A DNA stretch of 35,356 bases from Candidatus Rokuibacteriota bacterium (lineage in GTDB: Bacteria; Methylomirabilota; Methylomirabilia; Rokubacteriales; CSP1-6), in NCBI GenBank assembly GCA_023249095.1, contig JAHFDK010000032.1:1-35356 (forward strand), given 5' to 3'. Under the pieces are notes generated by a model. That model was not told the origin of the DNA and did not search any database. It saw nothing but the letters and a program-made list of their open reading frames with translations. How positions within the stretch are numbered: position 1 is the first letter of the stretch; each line of letters starts with the position of its first letter. Below are positions 21,889-30,382 of this stretch, piece after piece. The position numbers and the translations under genes were made by a program.

Positions 21889-23397
21889 CTAGAGCTGCGT
21901 GTCGAGGTGCTCGGCCAGCCGTACCGCCAGCGCCACGATGGTCAGCGTCGGATTCGCGAACCCGCCGGTCGGGAACACCGAGCTGCCGGCGACGAAGAGG
22001 TTTGCGATCCCGTGCACACGCGCGTGCTCGTCCACCACGCCCCGGCGGGGGTCTTCGTGCATGCGCGTCGTGCCCATGTGGTGGTGCGCGTTCGGGTCCG
22101 GAGGCCCTGCCGCGGCGACCTCGACGCGCCCCAGCCCGTGGCGCTCGCACTCCTGGGCGACGATTGCGTGGATCCTGGCCAGGTTCCGCTGGTCCCGCGG
22201 GCGCCAGCACCAGTGGATCGCCGCCCTGGGGAGATCGAACCGATCGCGATCGCGCCCGAGCGTGATGCGGTTGTCGGGGTCCGGGATCTGCTCGAGGTTG
22301 ATGAGCAGCTCGAACGCCGCGAACCGGCGCGGCTTGCTCGAGAGGCGCGACCATGTGTGGCCGTGCCGCCGGCGCGCCCCGAGCACGCGCCTGCGCAGCG
22401 ACTCGGCCGGGCGCCAGCGCAGCGGGCGTGGCAGCGGCAGCAGTGTGATCGACATGGCGGCAAGCTGGTCGCGGCGCCTCGCCTCCTCGGTGAAGGTGAG
22501 GCGCCCCATGACGACGCCATCCGCGCCGTGGTGAAAATCGTAGAGGCCGCACCGGTCGAACATCCGTGGATCGGCGGGAACGAGACGGTAGGAGACATCG
22601 CGCGGATGCTCCATGAAGCAGCGTCCGACCATGCCCGAGGCGTCGGCGAGGCCGTGGAGATGATTCGCCAGCAGGAGCAGGCGGGCGTTCTCGATCCCGC
22701 CCGCGGCGAGTACGAACAGCTTCGCGCGCACCCGCAGCGTGCGGCCCGTCACACTCGCCGCCCGGACGTGCTTGATCGAGGGGGCGCCCGGGGCCGGCTC
22801 CAGGTCCACCGTGGTCGCGTTCACGCACAGCAGGACGTTGGGCGACCGCCGGATCTCCCCGAGATGAGTCTCGGTGAAGAGGCGACTGGCGCCGAAGTGA
22901 TAGACGCCGGTCGTCAGCGGACCGGGCGACAGCTCGAGGCGCGGGCGGTCCGAGGTCGCCGAGTCCTCTGCCCGATAACCGCCGCGCCCGAGGCCGCAGA
23001 GGGCCTGAGCCCGCTCGTAGTAGGGGTCGAGCTCCGGACGTCCGAACGGCCAGCCGCTCAGCGGCCACCACGCGCGCGCCTCGAAATCGATCGGGTCCAG
23101 GGGCACGTACTTCGCGCCCACCTCGTCCTCGACCCAGGTGTTCCAGGCGCCCACCGTGCCACCGGCCTGCCGGTGTCGGGTCGCGCCGGGGCCGGCATAG
23201 GCGTCTCCGGTCGTCGTCCCCTCGGACAGGGCCTGGACGGCGGGATCGGGATTCCGGCCGCCGCTCTCCAGAACGACGATCCGCCGCCCGCGCGCCGCGA
23301 GCTCGCCGGCGAGGATCAGCCCCGCCGGGCCCGCGCCGACGACGCAGACATCGGCGTCCAGCCCGGTGGCGTCCAGCGTCCGCGCGTCCACCTCCAT
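21889..23397 (-). CDS. GMC family FAD-dependent oxidoreductase
   Basis: 502 residues from ATG 23397; an upstream in-frame ATG at 23412 overlaps a TATGCT -10-like box, so I prefer 23397. DVCVVGAGPAGLILAGELAA (about 15-34) is the FAD Rossmann motif, followed by IVVLESGG. The C-terminal GMC_oxred_C region has HHHMGTTRMHEDP and then VFPTGGFANPTLTIVALA, with the active-site His in the HHH run and Asn in NPT. Such enzymes oxidise alcohols, sugars or cyclic polyols. The next gene on the minus strand is far off, so it is monocistronic. The substrate is unknown; the nearby glycosyltransferase is on the other strand. Confidence 0.9.
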   Translation of the reverse strand: MEVDARTLDATGLDADVCVVGAGPAGLILAGELAARGRRIVVLESGGRNPDPAVQALSEGTTTGDAYAGPGATRHRQAGGTVGAWNTWVEDEVGAKYVPLDPIDFEARAWWPLSGWPFGRPELDPYYERAQALCGLGRGGYRAEDSATSDRPRLELSPGPLTTGVYHFGASRLFTETHLGEIRRSPNVLLCVNATTVDLEPAPGAPSIKHVRAASVTGRTLRVRAKLFVLAAGGIENARLLLLANHLHGLADASGMVGRCFMEHPRDVSYRLVPADPRMFDRCGLYDFHHGADGVVMGRLTFTEEARRRDQLAAMSITLLPLPRPLRWRPAESLRRRVLGARRRHGHTWSRLSSKPRRFAAFELLINLEQIPDPDNRITLGRDRDRFDLPRAAIHWCWRPRDQRNLARIHAIVAQECERHGLGRVEVAAAGPPDPNAHHHMGTTRMHEDPRRGVVDEHARVHGIANLFVAGSSVFPTGGFANPTLTIVALAVRLAEHLDTQL

Positions 23398-23506
23398 CGC
23401 CGTGCCTAGCATACTCGCGGGCCTCTCGCGGCGCGGTGGCGCGACGTCCCCGCATTCTTCTTTTTTGACTCACCCGCATGCGATCTGAGAGAAAGGGCTC
23501 GGGGAC

Positions 23507-24415
23507 ATGAGCGCCGGCGCGCCTGACATCTCGATCATCATGCCCACGCTGGCCTGCCGCGAGCGGGCGGGCAGCCTCGTTCGCGCCATCGACACCGTCG
23601 TCTCGCAGGGGGGCGCGCGCGGCATTCCGCTGGTCGTCGTCAACGGCGGCGGCGCCGCCCCCGAGGTGCTGGAGCACCTTCGCCGGCGCGCCGACATCCG
23701 GCTGACCCGGCTGGAGGAGGCCAGCTTGCCGGCGGCGCTCCGCGCCGGCCGGGCGATGGTGGACACACCGTACTTCGCCGTGCTGGACGACGACGACGAG
23801 CTTATGCCGGCGGCGCTGCAGATCCGTCTCGAGGTCCTGGCCGAGGCGCCCGGCGCCGACGTCGCTGTCACCAACGGCTTCCTGGAGGGGTTCGGTCGGC
23901 GGGAGCTCAACATCGCCGACTTCGGGCGGATCCAGGCCGACCCGCTGCGCATGCTGCTCGTGCAGCACTGGCTGCCGCCGTGCGCGGGCCTCTTTCGGAC
24001 CAGCGCGGTGACTGCCGAGTTCTTCGAGGGGATGCCCCAGCGCGAATGGACGTATCTGGCGCTGCGGCTGGCGTTGAGCCTGAAGATCGGCTTTGCCGCT
24101 CGCCCTACCTTCGTCTACCGGACCGACACGCTGGGCTCCCTGTCGAAGTCGCGCGGCTACTGTCTGGCCGGCCCGGCCGCGATCGCTCGCATGCTCGAGC
24201 TGGCGCTGCCCGGCGACGTTCGCGCCGTGCTGCGGGTCCGACTGGCGAGCGACCTGCACGCGGCGTCCTCCTACGAGCTGGCCGCCGGCAACTACCGCGC
24301 GGCCTGGCGGTGGCACTTCAAGACCCTCGCCCAGTCCTCGGGGTGGCGGCACGTGCCGTACACGGCGAGGCTGGTCGTCGCCTCCACGTTCGGCCCGCCG
24401 ATCGGCGCACCGTGA
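23507..24415 (+). CDS. Family 2 glycosyltransferase
   Basis: 302 residues. DISIIMPTLACRERAGSLVR at the start is the GT2 nucleotide-sugar strand-loop, and VLDDDDELMP (92-101) carries the DxD-type metal site. The second domain (about 150-230) has REWTYLALRLALSLKIGFA and ends with helices of the GT-A fold. There is no membrane segment, so it acts in the cytosol or at the membrane surface. AAGGG/GGGGA precedes ATG 23507. Its TGA overlaps the GTG start of the phosphodiesterase gene (GTGA), so the two are translationally coupled and probably act together, perhaps on a glycan with phosphate-linked parts (inference). Confidence 0.85.
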   Translation: MSAGAPDISIIMPTLACRERAGSLVRAIDTVVSQGGARGIPLVVVNGGGAAPEVLEHLRRRADIRLTRLEEASLPAALRAGRAMVDTPYFAVLDDDDELMPAALQIRLEVLAEAPGADVAVTNGFLEGFGRRELNIADFGRIQADPLRMLLVQHWLPPCAGLFRTSAVTAEFFEGMPQREWTYLALRLALSLKIGFAARPTFVYRTDTLGSLSKSRGYCLAGPAAIARMLELALPGDVRAVLRVRLASDLHAASSYELAAGNYRAAWRWHFKTLAQSSGWRHVPYTARLVVASTFGPPIGAP

Positions 24416-25992
24416 GCGCGCGCATTCTCCTGCTCGCGATCGACGCCGGCAACCAGGCGATCATCGAGCGCTGGGCCGCGGCCGGCGTGCTGCCGACCGT
24501 TCGCGCCTTGATGGCGCGTGGGGTGGTGGGGCGCACCGAGAGCGTCGAGGGGTTCTTCGTCGGATCGACGTGGCCCTCGTTCTACACCGGAGCCTCGCCG
24601 GCCGAGCACGGCATCCACGGTCTCGTCCAGCTCCGGCCCGGCACCTACGATCTGGACCGTTGCTACACGGGCGACTACGTGAAGCGCGAGCCGTTCTGGA
24701 ACCATCTCAGTCGGGCGGGCCGGCGCGTCGCCATCCTGGACGTGCCGCTGTCCGGGGTGTCGCCGGGCCTGAACGGCATCCAGATGGTCGAGTGGGGATC
24801 GCATGACGCGAACTACGGCTTCCGCGCGTGGCCGCGCGGGCTGGCGCGGGAGGTGAAGCGACGCTTCGGACTCCATCCACTGACGGGAAGCTGCGATGTG
24901 GGTCGTCGCTCCCCGGCCGAGTTCGCCGACTTCACGCGCCGTCTCGTCGAGGGCGCCCGGACGAAGGCGGCACTCACGCGACACTACCTCGCGCGCGGCG
25001 AATGGGATCTGTTCGTGCAGGTCTTCACCGAGAGCCACTGCGCCGGCCACCAGTGCTGGCACCTGCACGATCCGGCTGTCCCCGGGTGGGATGCCGCGAC
25101 GGTGGCGGCGACCGGCGATCCGATCCGTGACGTCTACGTCGCGATCGACGACGCCATCGCCGACATCCTCGCCGACGTCGACCGCGAGACGCTCGTCGTC
25201 CTGCTCGTCAGCCACGGCATGTCGTACCGGGTCGGCGCCCAGTTCCTGCTGCCCGACCTGCTGGTTCGACTCTCGGCGGCGGCGCCCGCGCCCCCGCCGG
25301 CGGGCGGCGAACCGGGACCGCTGGCGGAGACGCTGGCGTGGGGCTGGGCTCACACGCCGGAGGCGCTCCGGCGACCGGTGCGTCTCGCGCGCGAGCACGT
25401 GCGTCGCTGGGCCGATGCGCGCGCCTGGCCCCGGCCGCTGCCCCCGGAAGCCCGCGCGGGGCACTGCTTCGTCGTCGACAACGGGCTCGTCGTCGGCGGG
25501 ATCCGCTTGAATCTGACCGGACGCGAGCCGCACGGACGGCTCGCGCCCGCCGCCGCGCCGGAGTTCTGTCGGCGGCTCGCTCGGGATCTCCTCGACGTCG
25601 TCGACGCGGAGACCGGACGTCCGATCGTGGGTCGCGTGCTGCCGACCGACGACCTCTACTGCGGCGCCTACCGACCGCACCTGCCCGATCTGCTCGTCGA
25701 GTGGAGTCTCGACCGGCCGCTCGGCAGCGCCACCGTCGGCAGCGGGCGGGGATCCACCCTGCGACTGACCTCGGCCCGGATCGGGACGATCGAGGGCACC
25801 AATGGCTACTGTCGGAGCGGGGACCACCGTCGCGAGGGTCTCTTCGTGGCCGTGGGGCCCGGCCTCGATGCGGAGCGACTGCCCGGCGCCGTGTCGATCA
25901 TGGACTTCGCCCCGACCCTCGCCAGCCTCCTCGGCGTGGAGCTGCCGGCCGGCGCCGGCCGGCCGATTCCGCGACTCCTCGCCCGGGGCTGA
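24412..25992 (+). CDS. Alkaline phosphatase / type I phosphodiesterase family protein
   Basis: 526 residues from GTG 24412, which overlaps the stop of the glycosyltransferase; the open frame further upstream is antisense-like shadow. ILLLAIDAGN (5-14) supplies the first metal Asp, and GSTWPSFYTGASPAEHGIHG (51-70) carries the nucleophile region of the NPP/alkaline-phosphatase fold. The next metal ligands are in ESHCAGHQCWHLHD and VLLVSHGMS, and the last conserved block is GTNGYC...GDHRREGLFVAVG. No signal peptide, so cytosolic, which fits 'predicted AlkP superfamily phosphohydrolase/phosphomutase' proteins. The substrate is unknown. Confidence 0.87.
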   Translation: MSARILLLAIDAGNQAIIERWAAAGVLPTVRALMARGVVGRTESVEGFFVGSTWPSFYTGASPAEHGIHGLVQLRPGTYDLDRCYTGDYVKREPFWNHLSRAGRRVAILDVPLSGVSPGLNGIQMVEWGSHDANYGFRAWPRGLAREVKRRFGLHPLTGSCDVGRRSPAEFADFTRRLVEGARTKAALTRHYLARGEWDLFVQVFTESHCAGHQCWHLHDPAVPGWDAATVAATGDPIRDVYVAIDDAIADILADVDRETLVVLLVSHGMSYRVGAQFLLPDLLVRLSAAAPAPPPAGGEPGPLAETLAWGWAHTPEALRRPVRLAREHVRRWADARAWPRPLPPEARAGHCFVVDNGLVVGGIRLNLTGREPHGRLAPAAAPEFCRRLARDLLDVVDAETGRPIVGRVLPTDDLYCGAYRPHLPDLLVEWSLDRPLGSATVGSGRGSTLRLTSARIGTIEGTNGYCRSGDHRREGLFVAVGPGLDAERLPGAVSIMDFAPTLASLLGVELPAGAGRPIPRLLARG

Positions 25993-26010
25993 GGGCGTCG
26001 GACCGCCAGC

Positions 26011-26073
26011 TCAGCTGGAGAAGAATTCCAGCATCAGGCGATTGACCTCGGGCGCGTTCTCGTACGCCGACCA
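26011..26073 (-). pseudogene. Remnant of an alpha/beta hydrolase C-terminus
   Basis: The minus strand encodes WSAYENAPEVNRLMLEFFSS and a TGA. This is the usual end of alpha/beta hydrolases (HW...E.P.eFNrl.l.Fl). No upstream part is present. Confidence 0.45.
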
Positions 26074-26134
26074 ACATCGCCCAACTCCTCGCCTCACGCG
26101 CGGTCGTGCAGGCCGGGGCGGAAAGGAACAAGCG

Positions 26135-26395
26135 ATGAACGACAATGCTTACCGGGTACGCGCCGAGCGCGGCGAGGTGCAGATCGGTACGTGGGTCAAC
26201 ATGATCCGGACGCCCGCGGTGCTGACGCTGCTCCGGGCCGCGGGCCTGGACTTCGCACGGGTCGACATGGAGCACTCGCCGTTCTCGATGGAGACCGTCG
26301 CGGACATGGGCGACGCTGGCGCGCGCGCTCGATTTTCCCTTGGTGGTTCGTCCCCCGGAGGGCAATCGTGAGTGGATCACGAGGCTCCTCGACGT
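26135..26395 (+). pseudogene. Truncated, frameshifted HpcH/HpaI aldolase
   Basis: ATG 26135 with an upstream GGAAAGGAAC SD starts a normal HpaI-type aldolase: VQIGTWVNMIRTPAVLTLLR, then AGLDFARVDMEHSPFSMET, the metal/pyruvate-binding start of the TIM barrel. After VADM an extra G in a GGG run (26309-26311) shifts the frame; the correct continuation, TLARALDFPLVVRPPEGNRE, is read in the next frame as far as WITRLLDV. The remaining 170 or so residues are missing and the DNA joins directly to an unrelated gene start. Class II pyruvate aldolases of this type cleave hydroxy-ketoacids in aromatic degradation; this copy is dead. Confidence 0.75.
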
Positions 26396-26414
26396 TCGAA
26401 GACCCGGAGTCGAG

Positions 26415-26637
26415 ATGATAGGGCTGAGGCTCGCCTTCAGCATCACCCTTCTCCTCGGTGGGCTCTTCAGCCCGGTTGCGGCCGAGGCCCAGCAGGCGGC
26501 CAAGATCGCTCGAATAGGCTACCTGGCGGGCCGAGGGGAAGCTCGAGCGGCTCCCCGCTCTTGCGGCCGCCCTCGCCGCCAAGCAAGCGACCAGGACCCT
26601 CCCCATTGTCTTCATTGGTGCTGGCGTCGGGAGATGA
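26415..26637 (+). pseudogene. Decayed ABC-transporter substrate-binding protein
   Basis: ATG 26415 begins a signal peptide typical of these proteins (SITLLLGGLFSPVAAEAQQA, then AKIARIGYLAG). The frame then changes and reads AEGKLERLPALAAALAAKQA, then TRTLPIVFIGAGVGR and TGA 26635-26637. Intact homologues have about 40 residues between GYL and AEGKLERLP, and about 20 (ELVRLKVDVIV-like) between the two LAA-containing phrases, so at least two pieces have been deleted. It directly follows the broken aldolase. Confidence 0.7.
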
Positions 26638-26701
26638 ACACAGAAAGCCTGGGCCACCTCTGATTCCAGCAAGACGAACGGAGCAGGTCAATCACCGCCG
26701 T

Positions 26702-26756
26702 AAGTATGTCCACCTGGTTACGGGGCTGAACGGTCGGGGACATAGGTAACAAAATA
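26702..26756. repeat. Possible end of an IS481-like element
   Basis: TATGTCC (26704-26710) is inversely repeated as GGACATA (26738-26744), followed by GGTAACAAAA. The phrase GGGGACATAGGTAAC resembles ends of IS481-family elements as I remember them. No transposase is attached. Confidence 0.25.
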
Positions 26757-26781
26757 GTCTTCCGAGGGTTCCCGTCGCGCT

Positions 26782-26805
26782 GCCGAGAACGGCTTTATGT
26801 CGCTT
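26782..26805. repeat. Third copy of the GCCGAGAA...CTTTATGTCGC intergenic motif
   Basis: GCCGAGAACGGCTTTATGTC followed by GCTT matches the blocks at 1783-1808 and 5394-5419, allowing two missing bases. It sits between the relic cluster and the PIN-domain remnant and is followed by CTTAGCCTCTAGCCTC. Confidence 0.6.
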
Positions 26806-26810
26806 AGCCT

Positions 26811-26900
26811 CTAGCCTCTCAGGTTCCGGTCGAACGTCACGGTCTCCGGAGCGCCGGCGCCCCGGTTTCGCCGGCCGAGACAGCCCGAGAAGTCGGCGGC
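26811..26900 (-). pseudogene. Remnant of a VapC-type PIN toxin C-terminus
   Basis: The minus strand encodes AADFSGCLGRRNRGAGAPET, then VTFDRNLRG and TAG. The PIN family ends with 'DF.D.li...n...G...tvTFDr', including the last acidic residues, so the match is specific although only 30 residues remain. Confidence 0.45.
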
Positions 26901-27028
26901 GGCCCTTCGGGTGATGCGAGCGGAAGACCTCCAGGGAACCCGTACACGTTCGGCATCTTCACCCACTCCTTGCGGCCGCCCCCGTCGACGGGCACGACCG
27001 GTCGACGTGACCGAGGTCGAGCCGCCGA

Positions 27029-27460
27029 TCAGCGGGGTCGTGGGGTGTTCGGCCGCCGAGACGCATCCGTCACCGCCCAGATCTTCCCGTGCAGCACGTC
27101 CTCGAGGTGAGCCACCGGCAGGCGGACGCCGAGGACGTCGCGAGGCGCCGCCCGGTCCACAAAGGCGAAGTACCGTGGATCGGTCTGGATCTGGGCCCGA
27201 AGGTCGGATCCCACGTCGGCCACGTTCAGGATGTCCGCAAACCGCTCGACGGCGAAGGCCTCGCGCAGGAGCGCTTCGGCACGCGCCAGCTGCTCGGCAA
27301 GGTCGAGATCGAGACTCACCACGGGCTCGGCGTACCCATTTACCGCCTGACCACCGACGACGCAAAAGCGGATGTCGTGCTCGGTCAGCAGGGCGATCAG
27401 CCGATCGAGGAAATCCGCTCGGTCGAGGGTCACGGCCTTCCAGAACGCTCGGGCACGCAT
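27029..27460 (-). CDS. Nucleotidyltransferase-fold protein (AbiEii-like), 3' end degraded
   Basis: 143 residues. FLDRLIALLTEHDIRFCVVG followed by GQAVNGYAEPVVSLDLDL is the GG...DxD core of MNT/AbiEii-like nucleotidyltransferases (D51, D53). RVQIQTDPRYF-like and VLGVRLPVAHLEDVLHGKIW segments match the family's second half. Normal members continue past 'KIWA..D..RR' with a helical K-rich region; here the frame ends RRPNTPRPR, so the C-terminus is lost or frameshifted, and LDLDLAEQ appears shortened compared with the usual LDLDLVVxxxQ. Together with the PIN remnant just downstream it looks like a decayed toxin or defence locus. The start is ATG 27460 with a weak SD. Confidence 0.55.
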   Translation of the reverse strand: MRARAFWKAVTLDRADFLDRLIALLTEHDIRFCVVGGQAVNGYAEPVVSLDLDLAEQLARAEALLREAFAVERFADILNVADVGSDLRAQIQTDPRYFAFVDRAAPRDVLGVRLPVAHLEDVLHGKIWAVTDASRRPNTPRPR

Positions 27461-27626
27461 GGATCGCTCACGCTCGCCACAATCATACCGGACGGAAGGC
27501 GCACCGGCAGATTCCAGTTGACGACGTGAACGCGCGCCTCGCCCAGGCTCAACGAGCCTATGCCGTCTTTGCGGTCACGCCGGCCGGCGGGATCGCGACG
27601 GCCCCGCTCAACGCGGACGCGGTCCT

Positions 27627-30197
27627 TCAGCTCGCGGGCCCCGGCGCGACGGCCTGGAGCAGCTGGGCCATGCCTGCAAACAGCGCAGCCAGCGTCGCGG
27701 CGGTCTCGGGAGGCGCTTCGATCACGAGACCGCCGTGGGCGGTTCGCTGCACCGTGAGCCCCGAGAAGAGCTTCTGGACGTCGACCGCGGACGGCGGCGG
27801 CGCCGGCTCGGGCGCGCCCGGGACGCGGGCGTCCCGCGACTCGTCGCCCGCGGCCACGATGGCGTCGATCTCGCGCTCGGCGGGGCCGTCATCCGCCTCG
27901 GCAGCCTCCACGCCGCGCGCCGGGGCGCGCTCCAGCGCCGGCGCCACGATCCGCTCGATCCGGGAGAGGAAGCTCCCCGAACGCTCGAACGCCACCTCGT
28001 CGCTCGTTCCGTCGAACAGCCCCACGAAGAAGGCCTGCTTCGTCCCCACGAGGTCCGAGATCCGCGACTCGATGCCGGGCTCGCTGACCAGGTTGTAGAC
28101 GTCGATCGGGCGGTTCTGGCCGAGGCGGTAGATGCGGCCGACCCGCTGCTCGAGGACGGCCGGGTTCCACGGCAGCTCGATGTTGATGCAGGCGCTCGCG
28201 GCGCGCTGCAGATTCAGGCCCACGCCGCCCGCATCCGTGGCGAAGAGGACGCGGCACGCGGGGTCGTCGTGGAACTCCACGATGTTCTGCGTCCGGCGCT
28301 TCTGGCCCTCCTCACCGGTGAAGAACGCCGCCCGGACGTTGTCCCGGGCGAGCACGTCGCGCGTGGCCCAGTGCGCCAGGCGGAGCATTCTCCGCCACTG
28401 GCTGAACACCACGACCTTGCGCTCCTGATCGAGGGCGATCTGGACGATCAGTTCCCGCAGCTCCAGGAGCTTCGGGCACGCCAGCCCCTTCAGCGTGGTC
28501 TCGGTGGGCCGCTCGATCCTCGACAGGTCGGGCCAGATCTCCTCGAACCGGAGCTGGGCCAGGCCATTCGCGATGATTCGCTGGGTCGTGAGGAGCATCA
28601 TGAGCTTCAGAAACTCCGCCTGCGTCAGCGGCCGCCGCTTCGAGCGCGCCAGAAGCTGCGCGATCGGCATGTTGAGGGCGTCGTGCTCCTCGACCTGCTC
28701 GGGCGTCATCTCGATGGGGATCCTCGTGTCGGTCCGCTCCGGGAGCTGGCTGAGCACGTCCTTGCGGATGCGCCGGATCATGCAGCCGGCCAGGCGGCTC
28801 CGCAGCGTGTCGAGGTTGCGGGCGCCGCTGATCTCGGTCGTTCCGTCCACCGCCGTCGTGTGCCATGGCACCAGGCGCCACTTCGGCTCCAGCGCGAGGT
28901 CGTCCACCCACTCGACGATCGACGCCAGCTCGTCGATCCGGTTCTCCATCGGCGTCCCGGTCAGGACCAGGCGGAAGGGCGGATCGAGCTGCTTCACCGT
29001 GAGGGCGGTCTTGGTCGCCCAGTTCTTGATTCGCTGGGCCTCGTCGAGCACGACGAGGTCCGGGTTCCAGTCGCGGACGATTCCCAGATCGCGGAGGAGC
29101 TGTTCATAGTTGACCACGAGGAACCCGCGGCGGCACGCGTCGAACGCCGCGCGGCGCTGGCCGGGGTTGCCGTCGATCACGGCGGCGGATGCGTCGGTGA
29201 AGAGCCGCCACTCGCGGAGCCACTGGGGCTTGAGCGCGGCGGGAACGACGAGCAGCCCACGCCGGACGCGGCCCGTGTGCCAGAGCGCGTGGCAGGCGGC
29301 GATGGCCTGCGCGGTCTTTCCGAGGCCCATGTCGTCGGCGAGGAGGAGCCGCCCGCGCGAGAGAAACCGCTCGACGGCCTCTCGCTGGTACGGGTAGAGG
29401 CGCTGCTTGAGCGTCCGGAGCGCTTCCTTGAGACGGTCGAGGTCCCGCGCGCCCTGACTCGCGCGCGCGATTCGCCGGCGGTCTTCCTGAAGCAAGGCGT
29501 AGAGTGCGGGTTCGCTGCGCCCATCCCCGAGCGCACCGAGGAGTTCCTCCACGACCTGCCGCCGCCGCCCCGGACCCCCGGGGACTTCGAGCGTCCAGCC
29601 TCCCGCCTTCGCGGGACGCAGCCACCGCCTGAGACCGGCGCCGGGCGTGCCGTCGACCCAGCGGACCTGCGCCAGCCAGTCGCCCGGGCCGGTGAGCGGG
29701 CGGACGGGGTCCCATCGCAGTGGCGACTCGTTCGGGGCGGGCTCCCGCCTGGCCTTCTCGAAAGCGCGCGGCTTCGCGGTGAGGTCCTCCAGCACGGCCA
29801 GCAGGTGCTTGCACAGGCCGAGCGAGCTGCGAAGGAAGTCGGCGCAATCGCAGTGGCCCACGATCGGGTCGAGGCGACGGAGCAGGGTGCGATAGGGCCG
29901 CGCGGGCGAGCCCTTGCGCCGGGTCGCGTACAGGCCGAGGAGGCGGCCCCCGCCCGGCCGGGACACGATCCGGAGCCCGTCGGCCTTGCCGAACGCGACC
30001 CGGCGCAACAGCGCCTCGAGCGCCTCGCGGCGAACCGGCCAGTCGGCCCCGGCGGTGACCGCGAGGATGTGGCGGACCACCAGCTCCGGCGGCACGGCCC
30101 CCGTCTTCCGGTGGGCGCGCGCGAGCAGAGCCTGATAGGCCTCGACCTCGATCGTGGTGGTGGCGGCGGTCGCGGGGTGCTCGATCGTGTTGTCCAT
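27627..30197 (-). CDS. SNF2 family helicase with SWIM zinc finger
   Basis: 856 residues from ATG 30197, which has an SD (GGAGAGAG) that the longer frame lacks. The N-terminal part has a SWIM finger, CDCADFLRSSLGLCKH (116-131), which binds zinc and DNA or protein. The SNF2 motor follows: Walker A LLADDMGLGKTAQAIA (about 285-300), DEAQ box VVLDEAQRIKN (about 382-392), LTGTPMENRIDEL (about 412-424), and in the second RecA domain VLFATDAGGVGLNLQRAASA and QRVGRIYRLGQ. It is a complete ATP-dependent DNA translocase of the HepA/RapA-like class. The C-terminal 150 residues are Ala/Pro-rich with low similarity to anything known. No methylase or nuclease lies next to it; roles in repair, transcription recycling or defence are all possible. 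Confidence 0.9.
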   Translation of the reverse strand: MDNTIEHPATAATTTIEVEAYQALLARAHRKTGAVPPELVVRHILAVTAGADWPVRREALEALLRRVAFGKADGLRIVSRPGGGRLLGLYATRRKGSPARPYRTLLRRLDPIVGHCDCADFLRSSLGLCKHLLAVLEDLTAKPRAFEKARREPAPNESPLRWDPVRPLTGPGDWLAQVRWVDGTPGAGLRRWLRPAKAGGWTLEVPGGPGRRRQVVEELLGALGDGRSEPALYALLQEDRRRIARASQGARDLDRLKEALRTLKQRLYPYQREAVERFLSRGRLLLADDMGLGKTAQAIAACHALWHTGRVRRGLLVVPAALKPQWLREWRLFTDASAAVIDGNPGQRRAAFDACRRGFLVVNYEQLLRDLGIVRDWNPDLVVLDEAQRIKNWATKTALTVKQLDPPFRLVLTGTPMENRIDELASIVEWVDDLALEPKWRLVPWHTTAVDGTTEISGARNLDTLRSRLAGCMIRRIRKDVLSQLPERTDTRIPIEMTPEQVEEHDALNMPIAQLLARSKRRPLTQAEFLKLMMLLTTQRIIANGLAQLRFEEIWPDLSRIERPTETTLKGLACPKLLELRELIVQIALDQERKVVVFSQWRRMLRLAHWATRDVLARDNVRAAFFTGEEGQKRRTQNIVEFHDDPACRVLFATDAGGVGLNLQRAASACINIELPWNPAVLEQRVGRIYRLGQNRPIDVYNLVSEPGIESRISDLVGTKQAFFVGLFDGTSDEVAFERSGSFLSRIERIVAPALERAPARGVEAAEADDGPAEREIDAIVAAGDESRDARVPGAPEPAPPPSAVDVQKLFSGLTVQRTAHGGLVIEAPPETAATLAALFAGMAQLLQAVAPGPAS

Positions 30198-30229
30198 GGT
30201 CTCTCTCCGTGCGCCGGTCGGCCTTCGCG

Positions 30230-30259
30230 ATACTGCTTTGTGGATAGCAATGCCGTCAA
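30230..30259 (-). promoter_or_regulatory. Possible promoter of the SNF2 gene
   Basis: On the minus strand TTGACG (30259-30254) is followed after 18 bp by CAGTAT (30235-30230), 33 bp before the chosen ATG at 30197. The -10 match is partial. Confidence 0.35.
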
Positions 30260-30382
30260 GGAGCGTCGAGGTCGATCCGTTCACTCGCCCGCCCGGACAG
30301 CTTGCGCGCGGTCAGGTCGTCGCCTAGCCTGGAGGCCATTCCTTGCAGGTGTGAGCGCGCACGCAGTAAGGACAAGAATCGG

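Noticed and set aside
21869-24352. Open frame of 827 codons on the minus strand
   Set aside because: Covers the GMC gene in a different frame and the antisense of the glycosyltransferase; the GMC frame carries the FAD and active-site motifs.
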